DNA from: a virus | Virus record (IMG/VR): IMGVR_UViG_3300031963_014654 | Location: 1 to 64,000 of that record | Direction: 5' to 3' (one strand) | DNA: 64,000 bases | In this document: positions 43,471-51,588 of the stretch, in pieces | Position numbering within the stretch: the first letter of the stretch is position 1 | Layout of the letters: the number at the start of each line of letters is the position of its first letter | Notes under the pieces: model-generated | The model's input: only the letters and a program-made list of their open reading frames with translations | What the model was told of the DNA's origin: nothing | The model's database searches: none | Position numbers and translations under genes: made by a program

Positions 43471-44018
43471 TCTATTTGGTCGGGTTGCTTAAATTCCTTC
43501 CAATTGAAGTCTTTTTTTGTTTTTGTTTTGTGGCAAGGCTTGCACAATGGCTTGAAATTTCCTAACCAACAACCACCACCGCCATGCTTAACAGGTATAA
43601 TGTGATCTATATCTTCCCAATCATTTTCGTTGCATTCGCAACACTTGCTTCCGTAATATGTATGAAGAAGAACTTTTGCCTCTTTTGTTCCGTAAGCAAT
43701 TATTGAATAAACACGGTATGCAAAGTTTTTACAATTTTGGTCGGCCCAACTAAATTTTGCTTTTTGTCCGCAACCACAACGGCAATCGCCATTATCGTTT
43801 TTTGGAAACAGAGCTTCTATTGTTAATTTGCCTTGGTTTCTTCTGTATGGATTAATTAAATGGCTTATTCGTTGATATATTTCTGTGGGATTAAAGAATA
43901 TTAATCGCAATCGATTATTCCAATATCCCATTCTTAAAGAATCTTCCAAAAACCATTCGGGAGCACTAATTTCCTTTTGTGGTAATGGCTTTATTGTTTC
44001 CGCATTTATTTCCATCAA
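43452..44018 (-). CDS. HNH endonuclease domain protein
   Basis: This gene encodes 188 residues. The N-terminal part contains a CRCGCGQKAKF zinc-type motif. The C-terminal HNH core has SKCCECNENDWEDIDHIIPV, then GGGGCWLGNFKPLCKPCHKTK. The D-H and N and H ligands are intact. It would cut DNA. A homing or host-degradation role is possible. Its start overlaps the glycosyltransferase upstream by 4 bp. Confidence 0.83.
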   Translation of the reverse strand: MMEINAETIKPLPQKEISAPEWFLEDSLRMGYWNNRLRLIFFNPTEIYQRISHLINPYRRNQGKLTIEALFPKNDNGDCRCGCGQKAKFSWADQNCKNFAYRVYSIIAYGTKEAKVLLHTYYGSKCCECNENDWEDIDHIIPVKHGGGGCWLGNFKPLCKPCHKTKTKKDFNWKEFKQPDQIDLFIKK

Positions 44019-44911
44019 TGAAACGCCCTTTCCAACAAAAATGGTGTTAATTGTGCTTCAAACTCCTTTTTTAGCTGTTTCATGGCTTTGGTGATAGCAA
44101 ATGGATGGCAACCTGTGAAACGTGTTGTATAGCAATCGCCACGTGCATCTGGTGTAAATTCGTGTACGCCTTGGTATTTTTGTTCTATTGATTGCTTTTG
44201 CTCTGCATTACCTGTTACCCATGGTAAATATACGCTATTGAAATAATCGGGGATGCATTTGCCTGGTGAAATTACTGCCCCCTCGTAATATTGTACTTTT
44301 TCGAATACTTGTCGCGGAAACGTGTAACTGTAATGATACATGTAAATTCCTTGTGCGGCCAATTGCTCGCTCGATAAGTGTTTTTTGTCTACTCCTGCAG
44401 GTAATTCCATTGTTGGTGGACGATGGTTTATCCATTGTGCGCCCCAATATGGATATTTGCGGATACGAATAAATTCGTGATCATGGTCGAAGCCGGTTAA
44501 ATAATGCTCAAATCCACCATAAAAACTGTATGCTTTAAATCCAACGCTGGTTGGTTTTTCGGTTTCGAGTAGTTTAATTGTTGATTGAATATCGGCTGCT
44601 TTAAAAACTTCATCGGCATCAATATTCCAGATGTAATCGGTATCGGCTTCTACATGCTGCATGTATGCATTGGCTTGCTCGGTTTTTTCCAAGTATGTGC
44701 CATGTACAATTTTGATTTTTTTCTGTGGATCGGGAAAGTTTTTGAGTATTTGGTTTGTACGGTCCAACGATGTGGTGAATCCTTTATCTTTCCAATATGT
44801 AACACAACCTTCGGAAATAAGGATTTGGTTCATGTATGGATAAATGCTTTCCAATACTTGTTGTAATACAAAATCGGAATTAAAAACGATTATTCCTGCT
44901 GCTATTTTCAT
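44015..44911 (-). CDS. GT2-type glycosyltransferase
   Basis: This gene encodes 298 residues. AAGIIVFNSDFVLQQVLESI starts the GT-A fold and YIWNIDADEVF is the DxD metal site, followed by SVGFKAYSFYGGFEHYLTGF. It belongs to the GT2-like sugar-transferases in this operon. Donor and acceptor are unknown. Confidence 0.8.
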   Translation of the reverse strand: MKIAAGIIVFNSDFVLQQVLESIYPYMNQILISEGCVTYWKDKGFTTSLDRTNQILKNFPDPQKKIKIVHGTYLEKTEQANAYMQHVEADTDYIWNIDADEVFKAADIQSTIKLLETEKPTSVGFKAYSFYGGFEHYLTGFDHDHEFIRIRKYPYWGAQWINHRPPTMELPAGVDKKHLSSEQLAAQGIYMYHYSYTFPRQVFEKVQYYEGAVISPGKCIPDYFNSVYLPWVTGNAEQKQSIEQKYQGVHEFTPDARGDCYTTRFTGCHPFAITKAMKQLKKEFEAQLTPFLLERAFH

Positions 44912-44921
44912 GGGTTATTTT

Positions 44922-45323
44922 TTATTGTTCTCTATATTTGCTTAATAGCTGTTCAAACTTTATTCCTTCATCAACATTTCCATCTGACTTTTGATACCAT
45001 AAACCATTTGCTCCTTTTATCCAATATCCAGCATCAATAAAATCAGCAAAATCCTCCATTTCATTGTTTTTTTTTACTGAATTTTCTTCTGCTCCCTTTT
45101 TTATAGTAATACTTGTTAATCCTGGAGTACCATCATCTGTCCATGTAAATTCTTCCATAACTGCAAATGAAGGATTTTCGCCTGTTTGTTGTTTGTATGC
45201 TTGTTTCAACGTTACAGCCAAACTCAAGCATTCCGATAAATCCGTTAAAAACAAATCTATATTATCTTTTGTTACTGCATTTACTGCATCGGCTACTGTT
45301 TTAATATTGTATTTTTTTGCCAT
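44922..45323 (-). CDS. hypothetical protein
   Basis: This gene encodes 133 residues, acidic. The N-terminus is helical (TVADAVNAVTKDNIDLFLTD), the C-terminus has ADFIDAGYWIKGANGLWYQK. Phage-like small protein without a recognised family. Confidence 0.5.
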   Translation of the reverse strand: MAKKYNIKTVADAVNAVTKDNIDLFLTDLSECLSLAVTLKQAYKQQTGENPSFAVMEEFTWTDDGTPGLTSITIKKGAEENSVKKNNEMEDFADFIDAGYWIKGANGLWYQKSDGNVDEGIKFEQLLSKYREQ

Positions 45324-45328
45324 TTTTT

Positions 45329-45571
45329 TTAATTATTGTTTTTACGATGTATAAAGCAATTTTGTGTTTCTATTTGGCATGTATTTGGAATAAATGCTAC
45401 AGGTTTGTTGAATTTGGAGCATGTTCCATAATTGCAGCGATGCGATGCTTTTAATTGCCCTTGGTGCAAATGGTCGAATGATTTCATTTTTTCAAAATCG
45501 CGGACCATAAAAGCACAATCGTTGCAATTGCAATCTATGAGCTGCAATTCATACAAACTATTTTTATCCAT
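45329..45571 (-). CDS. Cys-rich phage-type protein
   Basis: This gene encodes 80 residues. Seven cysteines in DCNCNDCAF, ASHRCNYGTC, NTCQIETQNC suggest a zinc or iron-sulfur binding fold. The pattern recalls a common small phage protein, but its role is unknown. Confidence 0.58.
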   Translation of the reverse strand: MDKNSLYELQLIDCNCNDCAFMVRDFEKMKSFDHLHQGQLKASHRCNYGTCSKFNKPVAFIPNTCQIETQNCFIHRKNNN

Positions 45572-45784
45572 TTAATCTTTTTTTGAAAACAATGCCTTAA
45601 CAATTACTATTATTAAAAATAGCCCTATTGATATTACTGCTGGTGCCCATAAAGGTGCTGTTACTGCCCACCAACTCCAATTGGCTACCATACCAATTTG
45701 TGTAAGTTTTAGTACTAAAAAGATAAGGAATACTACTATTAAAAGTAATGATAAGGCTCCGGAGTTTGATTTTTTTTCTGACAT
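45572..45784 (-). CDS. two-span membrane protein
   Basis: This gene encodes 70 residues with two hydrophobic spans (about 11-28 and 38-64) and basic ends. It resembles generic small phage membrane proteins; a holin function is possible but unsupported. Confidence 0.55.
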   Translation of the reverse strand: MSEKKSNSGALSLLLIVVFLIFLVLKLTQIGMVANWSWWAVTAPLWAPAVISIGLFLIIVIVKALFSKKD

Positions 45785-45789
45785 TTTTT

Positions 45790-46440
45790 TTAGTTTTTAT
45801 ATTTATTATACAATTGTGTGAATAATGGTGTTGGATTTTTTAAGCAACAGGTGTTTTCGGCTCCATGATCATCGTCAATAGGGCGAAGTATTTCTACCTT
45901 TGGTATTAAGCATGTATATTCCATATCGGATTGATAGTGCCTTAATTCATAATCGTGTGGGCGATGGCCTATACGCCTAAAAAACTTTTTTGCATATTCG
46001 GCTTTAAAAATACAATTTGTTCCTAAATAAAATCGTTTGAAAGGTATGCAAAACTTTTCGAAGTTTGGTGCTGTAAATCGAATAATTTTAACAAATTCAT
46101 CTTCATAAATTGCTGGTACATGTTTAGAGCACTCCATTTCTACCTGGTGGAAACTTGTACGAATAACATCTACGCTATGCTCTGCTGCTTTTTGCATAAT
46201 GTAATCAAATGTATTTTTATCCTGCAGCACGCAAAAATGATCTTCCTCAAAATTCAAAAAATAATCGGAATCGGCTTTTAAATTATTGTTAATCAATTCA
46301 ATCATTTTTTCGCCATGGCTTTGTTCTGAATTTATTATAATTTCAGATGGAGCTTTAATAAAATCAATTGAATCTCTTGATATTGCATAAAACAATCCGC
46401 GCTCCTTTGATTTTAGGTGTATGTTGCCTAATATGTGCAT
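45790..46440 (-). CDS. putative GT-A-type glycosyltransferase
   Basis: This gene encodes 216 residues. SDYFLNFEEDHFCVLQDKN looks like the strand-metal site region of a GT-A fold, and FKRFYLGTNCIFKAEYAKKF fits the acceptor half. Shorter than usual GT2 enzymes and lacking a clear N-terminal nucleotide motif, so the call is tentative. It lies between other glycan genes. Confidence 0.5.
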   Translation of the reverse strand: MHILGNIHLKSKERGLFYAISRDSIDFIKAPSEIIINSEQSHGEKMIELINNNLKADSDYFLNFEEDHFCVLQDKNTFDYIMQKAAEHSVDVIRTSFHQVEMECSKHVPAIYEDEFVKIIRFTAPNFEKFCIPFKRFYLGTNCIFKAEYAKKFFRRIGHRPHDYELRHYQSDMEYTCLIPKVEILRPIDDDHGAENTCCLKNPTPLFTQLYNKYKN

Positions 46441-46682
46441 TATTTGAATTTGATTTGTTTTAGATGGTCCATTAATTCTTTTTTGTTTTCGGGATTTATG
46501 TGCATATTGTGCTCGTTTCCGTTTTTATCGGTAAGGAGCATGTATTGTTGGCTTTGTTCGGAACCTTGGTCGAAGTTTAATCCAATGCGGCATTTTGGAT
46601 TGCCACAAGCACATTTAACTTTTCGATTATCCAAGTTTGTTGGTGTATTTTTTAAATACACGCTGTACCATTCCATTGCCAA
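46440..46682 (-). CDS. hypothetical protein with CxCGNPKC motif
   Basis: This gene encodes 80 residues. KCACGNPKCRIGLNF suggests a small zinc-binding knuckle. Start shares a base with the stop of the upstream reading. No family is recognised. Confidence 0.52.
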   Translation of the reverse strand: MAMEWYSVYLKNTPTNLDNRKVKCACGNPKCRIGLNFDQGSEQSQQYMLLTDKNGNEHNMHINPENKKELMDHLKQIKFK

Positions 46683-46766
46683 TTAGTATTCGGGCGATGC
46701 TGGACCATAAAGCGAAATAAGTGTTGAACGAATGTTTTGGTATGGTTTATTTGCGATTCCTGCCAT
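46683..46766 (-). CDS. 27-residue peptide (candidate)
   Basis: Open frame from ATG 46766 after an AAAAAA leader to TAA 46685-46683. Peptide MAGIANKPYQNIRSTLISLY plus a short tail. It overlaps the upstream gene end by 20 bp and ends 1 bp before the next start. Plausible given the packing, but short. Confidence 0.45.
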   Translation of the reverse strand: MAGIANKPYQNIRSTLISLYGPASPEY

Positions 46767-47016
46767 TTTTTTTAGGTTTTTTTCTGCGTTGGTTACGTAA
46801 TTGCCTTCCTGTTGGTTGTATTTTATTTTCTACCAAATAGGTTGCACTATAATTATGAATTATTATTGGTGGTGGTCCAAAAACGTTGGTGATGCTTTTT
46901 TCTTCCGGTTCATGTTCGTTTTTTATAATTACCGTTGTTGTTTTTTCTGGAACGGTTGTTTGTGCAAAAATTGGAGCACTTGCGCCAATTATTAATATTT
47001 TACTTCTTTTTGACAT
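46747..47016 (-). CDS. hypothetical protein with possible signal peptide and basic tail
   Basis: This gene encodes 89 residues. A short hydrophobic N-terminus (KILIIGASAPIFAQ) may be a signal peptide with cleavage near AQ, and the last 20 residues are strongly basic (RNQRRKKPKKNGRNRK). No family is recognised. Confidence 0.5.
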   Translation of the reverse strand: MSKRSKILIIGASAPIFAQTTVPEKTTTVIIKNEHEPEEKSITNVFGPPPIIIHNYSATYLVENKIQPTGRQLRNQRRKKPKKNGRNRK

Positions 47017-47021
47017 TTTAT

Positions 47022-47945
47022 TTAATATTGATTAATCAAATTTAATGCTTTTTGTAATTCGGATGCATAATTTTGGTAATAATTGCCAATTGCGGAGCAA
47101 TATTGCTCAATTGGTTTACCATCTTGGTTCCATTCGCCATGATCATCGCTTCGCCAGGTTCCATCATTATTTATTACAAAATGGCTAAAATGATTAAACA
47201 CTAATGGTTTTGATGCTTCGCCAAATTTATGTACACGATTGTTATTATCAAAATGATAACGTGTAAAATTCCATGGTGCTCCATGCAAAATATCGGTATC
47301 TCTATCAAATACACATACGTTTTTTGCGCCAAACAGCGGAATAAACAGGTCTAAATACTTTTGATCGCCACAAGTGCCGTATTTTTCGTAATACTTGTTT
47401 TTAGGGTTTAATAACCAATTTTTCCAATGGTCGCTTATGATTGCTCCATCTATATCGTTACGGAAAAATACACAACCTACATTAAATTCGCCTACATTAT
47501 TTGTATCTGGATTGTAGGATTCGAATTGATGTGTATGTATTCCTACCGAAAAAATAGCACATGCATCGAATATTAATTGCGGTGGATGGTAAAAATACAA
47601 ATCGGCATCGCAATAGAGTAATTCGCCTTTGCGTGGAATTTCGTTACGTAGTAACCAATTGATAAAATAAGGTGTTAAGGTCCAACAAAATTGGCTGTAT
47701 GAATTACCATATTGGCTTGCTGGATTGTTGCGTGCCAATGATAATTCTTTGTTTTGCTGCTCTAAATTTGCTAAACTTATTGGTGCAAGGGATGGTAAAC
47801 CAAGTTTACACAATGTTGTGTATGTTGAATCGTCTGTGCAAAGATAAAACAATTTAAAATTGGGATCCAATGCAGCAATTGAGTTGTACAATGCAATACC
47901 TTTTGCAAGGTAGTTTATATCGGAATGGGTGCAATAGTAGTTCAT
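47022..47945 (-). CDS. GT-A glycosyltransferase (GT8-like)
   Basis: This gene encodes 307 residues. YYCTHSDINYLAKGIALYNS starts the fold, LLYCDADLYFYHPP is the DxD site, FNVGCVFFRND and GDQKYLDLF follow, and NHFSHFV near the C-terminus may be a metal His. The order resembles GT8-type enzymes that use UDP-sugars with retention; the exact family is uncertain. Confidence 0.75.
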   Translation of the reverse strand: MNYYCTHSDINYLAKGIALYNSIAALDPNFKLFYLCTDDSTYTTLCKLGLPSLAPISLANLEQQNKELSLARNNPASQYGNSYSQFCWTLTPYFINWLLRNEIPRKGELLYCDADLYFYHPPQLIFDACAIFSVGIHTHQFESYNPDTNNVGEFNVGCVFFRNDIDGAIISDHWKNWLLNPKNKYYEKYGTCGDQKYLDLFIPLFGAKNVCVFDRDTDILHGAPWNFTRYHFDNNNRVHKFGEASKPLVFNHFSHFVINNDGTWRSDDHGEWNQDGKPIEQYCSAIGNYYQNYASELQKALNLINQY

Positions 47946-47960
47946 TATGGTTGTTGGTTG

Positions 47961-48341
47961 TTAGGAATTATAAACGTTTTGATTTAATATTTCTGATTTT
48001 AAAGCATTATGATAATTATCACAAATAAGGAATCCAAGATCGGTACGGTATATTCGTAAATATTTTAAATTCCAATTTTCCCCATATCCTGTTAATTGAA
48101 AAAATCGCCATTCTTTATCTGCTCCACCAGAATCTACAAAATATCTATCAAGAAGTTGTTTCAATTGTTCTAATGTATGGAAAAAGTGGGGATATTTTTT
48201 AATTAATTCCCAATCTTCGTGATTTTCTGTTTGAAAATTATATCCTGCATGAAAATCGCGTGTATCGATATTGAATCGGTTGTTTTTAGGGCAATTAAAA
48301 TCTAATTCTTTGTAAAATACCCATTCGTCTTTTTCTTCCAT
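47961..48341 (-). CDS. hypothetical protein
   Basis: This gene encodes 126 residues, acidic and aromatic-rich, with YFVDSGGADKEWRFFQLTGY. Its end resembles a segment of the neighbouring 48345 product (YNEWGADQYI), so the pair may be related. No family is recognised. Confidence 0.48.
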   Translation of the reverse strand: MEEKDEWVFYKELDFNCPKNNRFNIDTRDFHAGYNFQTENHEDWELIKKYPHFFHTLEQLKQLLDRYFVDSGGADKEWRFFQLTGYGENWNLKYLRIYRTDLGFLICDNYHNALKSEILNQNVYNS

Positions 48342-48344
48342 TTC

Positions 48345-48737
48345 TTAAATATTTACAGTTACAATTTTGTGATAGCCTCTTATTCTGTTAAAAAATGATT
48401 TTAAGCTCGGTTTTGGGTTTATGTATTGGTCTGCTCCCCATTCGTTATAAAAAATATCCAGCATTTGAATAATTCCTTCTCTTGAATTACGTTGTTCTAC
48501 TATATTATCCTTCCAATTTACATAAGAAAAAATGCTTTCGGAGCAAATAATAATTCCATACTTATCGTTATCAAATTCAAAACAATTGTATTGTCCTAAA
48601 TATGGGCATGTAACAATACGAACGCGATTGCCTTTGTGCAAATTATTGATAAATGCAAATCGAGCATTGTTAATTATCCATTCTATTGTTTGGCTTTGCG
48701 ACCACAAATAGGATTGCTGAAATTTTATTTGTTTCAT
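48345..48737 (-). CDS. hypothetical protein
   Basis: Start at 48737 (MKQIKFQQS) leaves a 1-bp gap to the upstream stop and follows an A-rich leader; a longer frame would overlap that gene by 38 bp. The product has 130 residues, aromatic-rich (RVRIVTCPYLGQYNCFEFDN). No family is recognised. Confidence 0.5.
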   Translation of the reverse strand: MKQIKFQQSYLWSQSQTIEWIINNARFAFINNLHKGNRVRIVTCPYLGQYNCFEFDNDKYGIIICSESIFSYVNWKDNIVEQRNSREGIIQMLDIFYNEWGADQYINPKPSLKSFFNRIRGYHKIVTVNI

Positions 48738-48738
48738 G

Positions 48739-49008
48739 TTATTCAAAAATATTTTTACTATGTGGTGAGTGAACAAAATTTTCGGCTGCTTTTTTTAACC
48801 AAGCATCTGTACGCCTTATTTCCTCCAATAATAGTTGTTTTTTGTATGCCGATGGTGGATTTCCTTTATCGTCTTTACCATAAAGGAAATAATCCATCAA
48901 TCGGTTTTTATAATCGCCAATATCCAACAAATCCTGTTGGTATATTGGCTTTGTATGGTGCTTTTTTACAAATGTAAAAAAAGGTAATGATTTATTCAAT
49001 TCTCCCAT
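48739..49008 (-). CDS. hypothetical protein
   Basis: This gene encodes 89 residues, basic and helical (KKQLLLEEIRRTDAWLKKAA). No family is recognised. Confidence 0.48.
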   Translation of the reverse strand: MGELNKSLPFFTFVKKHHTKPIYQQDLLDIGDYKNRLMDYFLYGKDDKGNPPSAYKKQLLLEEIRRTDAWLKKAAENFVHSPHSKNIFE

Positions 49009-49019
49009 TTTTATTGAAT

Positions 49020-49316
49020 TTAATCGTTTAATAATTTATCGGTAAAGGCTTTATCGTTACCAAGGTAATTTACCCAATATCCGGATTGACCTTGTAATGC
49101 AAACTTTTTACGAACTTCATCGGATGAAGTATAGCATATTGGCCGCATTTCGGATTGTGTGCCTTGATATATCACCACTAAGTTTTTTTTAATGATTGCT
49201 ATCACAAAAAGCAAATCGCGGTTTTCGGCAAACATATCACCTTCCTTTAGTTCGGCAAAGGCATGGTTTGTATCCAATTGGTTTTTCTGAAAAGGATGTA
49301 CTGTTGATGCTTCCAT
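49020..49316 (-). CDS. hypothetical protein
   Basis: This gene encodes 98 residues, beta-rich in the middle (NRDLLFVIAIIKKNLVVIYQ), no membrane span with certainty. No family is recognised. Confidence 0.48.
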   Translation of the reverse strand: MEASTVHPFQKNQLDTNHAFAELKEGDMFAENRDLLFVIAIIKKNLVVIYQGTQSEMRPICYTSSDEVRKKFALQGQSGYWVNYLGNDKAFTDKLLND

Positions 49317-49333
49317 TTTTTATGATTTATTGG

Positions 49334-49540
49334 TTAAATAAATTGTTTACGGTACAATTGCAAGCCATTTGTATCGATTGACATACCACATTTTTTGGTA
49401 AGATAATCTAACTTGCCCCAGCTTTTATTACCAAGTGGTTCGGCTTTGGTTAAATCGATTGCGCCTGTATTGGAAAAGTTTACTTTTTTTGCAGCAAGTG
49501 ATCTTATTGCTTTGTCGGGATTTAGTTCGCGTCCTTTCAT
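49334..49540 (-). CDS. hypothetical protein
   Basis: This gene encodes 68 residues, basic, with GNKSWGKLDYLTKKCGMSID. No family is recognised. It is followed upstream by another gene shorter than 60 codons. Confidence 0.46.
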   Translation of the reverse strand: MKGRELNPDKAIRSLAAKKVNFSNTGAIDLTKAEPLGNKSWGKLDYLTKKCGMSIDTNGLQLYRKQFI

Positions 49541-49546
49541 AAATTA

Positions 49547-49723
49547 TTAGTTGTTTTTTAAAATTGGTTGATTACCTGTTAAAATTGCTTTGTCGGACTT
49601 GTTTCCAACCCATTGATAGCCATCTTTATAGCTTACTTTGTGATTATCTTCGTATCCTTTACGAAGTAATGGTGTGGCTACTTGTGCGCAAGCAATACGC
49701 TGCTGAACTGAATTTTTGCTCAT
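49547..49723 (-). CDS. 58-residue basic protein
   Basis: ATG 49723, TAA 49549-49547. The protein (MSKNSVQQRIACAQVATPLL ... KGYEDNHKVSYKDGYQWVGN) is well placed 6 bp before the next gene, on the leader of an FkbM 3' remnant. No family is recognised. Confidence 0.6.
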   Translation of the reverse strand: MSKNSVQQRIACAQVATPLLRKGYEDNHKVSYKDGYQWVGNKSDKAILTGNQPILKNN

Positions 49724-49733
49724 AAATGTTTTT

Positions 49734-49773
49734 TTAGTTTTGTTTTATGTTTTTACGAATATAGAACTTATCT
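49734..49773 (-). pseudogene. 3' end remnant of the FkbM gene
   Basis: The minus strand reads DKFYIRKNIKQN then stop, almost the same as the current end of the FkbM gene (DKFYIRKNINKG, 50542-50581). The first 30 bp are identical to 50552-50581. It is most simply the original end of that gene, displaced by the inserted cassette. Confidence 0.7.
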
Positions 49774-49967
49774 TATGACTTTTGAAGAAATTTTATTTTC
49801 TTTTTTTCACCAATCATTGAATTATAGTCTAATTCAACTTTTAATGAATTAATTATTTTACCTGCCGTATTTGCAAGCTCTTTACCCATTTTCAAATCCA
49901 TTTTTTTTGTTTTCATTTGCTCATAATTATCAAGCAAACTAACTCTTAATTCTTCGATGTTTTGCAT
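49773..49967 (-). CDS. small companion protein of the nuclease-like gene
   Basis: This gene encodes 64 residues, helical (LANTAGKIINSLKVELDYNS). The stop lies inside the left direct repeat. It overlaps the nuclease-like gene by 22 bp, so both move together. Similar small proteins accompany HNH genes in phages as far as I recall; no defined function. Confidence 0.58.
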   Translation of the reverse strand: MQNIEELRVSLLDNYEQMKTKKMDLKMGKELANTAGKIINSLKVELDYNSMIGEKKKIKFLQKS

Positions 49968-50536
49968 AGTCTTTTTGTTTGGATTAATATTCTTTTAATT
50001 TCTAATAATTCTGGATTCTCCTTCAATTGATCCACGGTATATCCGTTTTTTTCCCTTAATAATTTACTTACATACCTATCCGCAATTTGCTCCCTTTTCG
50101 TCTTTTCTTTTTTGCTATCCCTTAAATTTATTTTTGCTCTGTTTTTTTTATTATAATCTTGATATGTTTTTTTGTTTTTGATATAATCATTTTTATTCCA
50201 TACTTCGTTTTTTTGTTTCTTTTTACATGTAGGGCAATATTTAGCAATCAATATCCTATCAAACAATGAAGTTCCGCATCTCTTGCATAGGTTTTTAGCT
50301 TTTTTTTCTAAAATAATTTTTTCCTTTTTTTCACGATTTTCTTCTGCATTTTTAGAATGCCATATTTTAGAATTGTTACGATACCTTTTTAACTTTTCTG
50401 GATTATTTAATAGCCAAATTTTATGATTAGCATATACGCATGATTTACAGCTACTTGTGTATTTCCCTTTTTTAATTTGAAATTCGGATATTTCTTTTTT
50501 ATCATTGCATTTAGTGCAAATCTTAAATTCAACCAT
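49946..50536 (-). CDS. zinc-finger nuclease-like protein (HNH/homing-type)
   Basis: This gene encodes 196 residues. The N-terminus FKICTKCNDKKEISEFQIKK and CKSC, and the middle NLCKRCGTSLFDRILIAKYC with CPTC, form two CxxC...CxxC zinc motifs as in phage homing nucleases. A clear HNH catalytic core is not visible. The rest is very basic. Position inside the 30-bp repeats supports a mobile nuclease. Confidence 0.58.
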   Translation of the reverse strand: MVEFKICTKCNDKKEISEFQIKKGKYTSSCKSCVYANHKIWLLNNPEKLKRYRNNSKIWHSKNAEENREKKEKIILEKKAKNLCKRCGTSLFDRILIAKYCPTCKKKQKNEVWNKNDYIKNKKTYQDYNKKNRAKINLRDSKKEKTKREQIADRYVSKLLREKNGYTVDQLKENPELLEIKRILIQTKRLCKTSKN

Positions 50537-50541
50537 AACGT

Positions 50542-51186
50542 TTAACCTTTATTTATGTTTTTACGAATATAGAACTTATCTCCCCAATGGCAATCGGTCA
50601 TTTTGCATTCGGCTGCTTCAAATCCATGTTCGGATAAAAAAGCATCAATTTCATGTACCAATGCACAACCTTTGTAAAGCTCCTGATCATTAACTTCGGT
50701 ATAAATGTAATTTATGTGCTTTAGGTTATTTTCCATGCCTTTTAATGCAAGCAATTCGGCACCTTGAATATCTATATTCAAAAAATCGTAATACTCCATA
50801 TCAATGCATCCATGTTCAATTATATCATCTGCGGTGATGGTAATCATTTCAATTGATTGCACATTTTGAACGGAAGGATGGTATTCCAAATGCTTATCGA
50901 GTGGCAAAAAGGATGAAGATTCGCCATTATTGTTGGTAATGTTGAATGTAACTGATTGAAGTGATTTATCACTTACACATGCTTGTATTGCAAATGCATG
51001 TGGGTTTGATTCGATGTGTTTTTGAAGTTGTTCGAAAATTTCGGGGATTGGTTCAATCCAAATTTGATTTTCAACTCCTTTATCCAGGTATTGTTGTGCC
51101 TCCTGCCCTGTATTGGCACCAATATGGAATACACCCTTGGGGCGTATTCCGTATTTATCTATAAGTGTTGCGAATGGTATAAGCAT
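50542..51186 (-). CDS. FkbM-family methyltransferase
   Basis: This gene encodes 214 residues. GVFHIGANTGQEAQQYLDKG is the SAM site, IWIEPIPEIFEQLQKH and DFLNIDIQGAELLALKGME are FkbM hallmarks. It would O-methylate a sugar residue. The last residues (DKFYIRKNINKG) lie in the direct repeat of the adjoining cassette, so its C-terminus was recently replaced with a near-identical one. Confidence 0.86.
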   Translation of the reverse strand: MLIPFATLIDKYGIRPKGVFHIGANTGQEAQQYLDKGVENQIWIEPIPEIFEQLQKHIESNPHAFAIQACVSDKSLQSVTFNITNNNGESSSFLPLDKHLEYHPSVQNVQSIEMITITADDIIEHGCIDMEYYDFLNIDIQGAELLALKGMENNLKHINYIYTEVNDQELYKGCALVHEIDAFLSEHGFEAAECKMTDCHWGDKFYIRKNINKG

Positions 51187-51584
51187 TATTTTTGCTCTCC
51201 TTTCATCATTTTTGCTGCTACAGCAAAAAATTCGCCTTTATCAATTGTAATTGATTGATTTTGGATTTCGTGCATTTTTTGTAAGATAATGTTAAAATCA
51301 CCAGAAACATTAATTTTGCAATCGTTTGCTTCGTTTAATTCAAATGATACACGTGCGGTAATTTTTGGACCGGATTGCATTTGACTTTCTCTAATTTTTT
51401 GTTCCAACTTTTCACTTTCTGCACCTGCAGTTCTACCGTGCAAATATGCTCCAATAATTTTTTTATCGGTTTCGGATGGTGCTGTTGGTTTAAATATTTT
51501 TATTGATTTTTCTTTCGAAACACTTTTTGATTTACCTGCAGCCTTTTGGGGTGCTGTTTTTTTTGTGGTTGCTTTTTTTGCCAT
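51186..51584 (-). CDS. hypothetical protein with basic N-terminus
   Basis: This gene encodes 132 residues. The first ~30 residues are Lys/Ala/Thr-rich (KKATTKKTAPQKAAGKSKSV), like nucleic-acid-binding tails. The rest is mixed. Its stop overlaps the FkbM start. No family is recognised. Confidence 0.52.
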   Translation of the reverse strand: MAKKATTKKTAPQKAAGKSKSVSKEKSIKIFKPTAPSETDKKIIGAYLHGRTAGAESEKLEQKIRESQMQSGPKITARVSFELNEANDCKINVSGDFNIILQKMHEIQNQSITIDKGEFFAVAAKMMKGEQK

Positions 51585-51588
51585 GATT

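Larger units (their letters stand above)
49744..50581 (-). mobile_element. HNH-like cassette between exact 30-bp direct repeats
   Basis: Positions 49744-49773 and 50552-50581 are identical over 30 bp. They enclose 778 bp with two short genes and no other function. One copy completes the FkbM gene, the other is left beside its remnant end. This is the structure expected from insertion of a free-standing nuclease gene that brought a copy of the target 3' end. Confidence 0.65.

Noticed and set aside
45572-45784. Calling this two-span protein a holin
   Set aside because: Topology alone is not enough and no lysis genes lie beside it.
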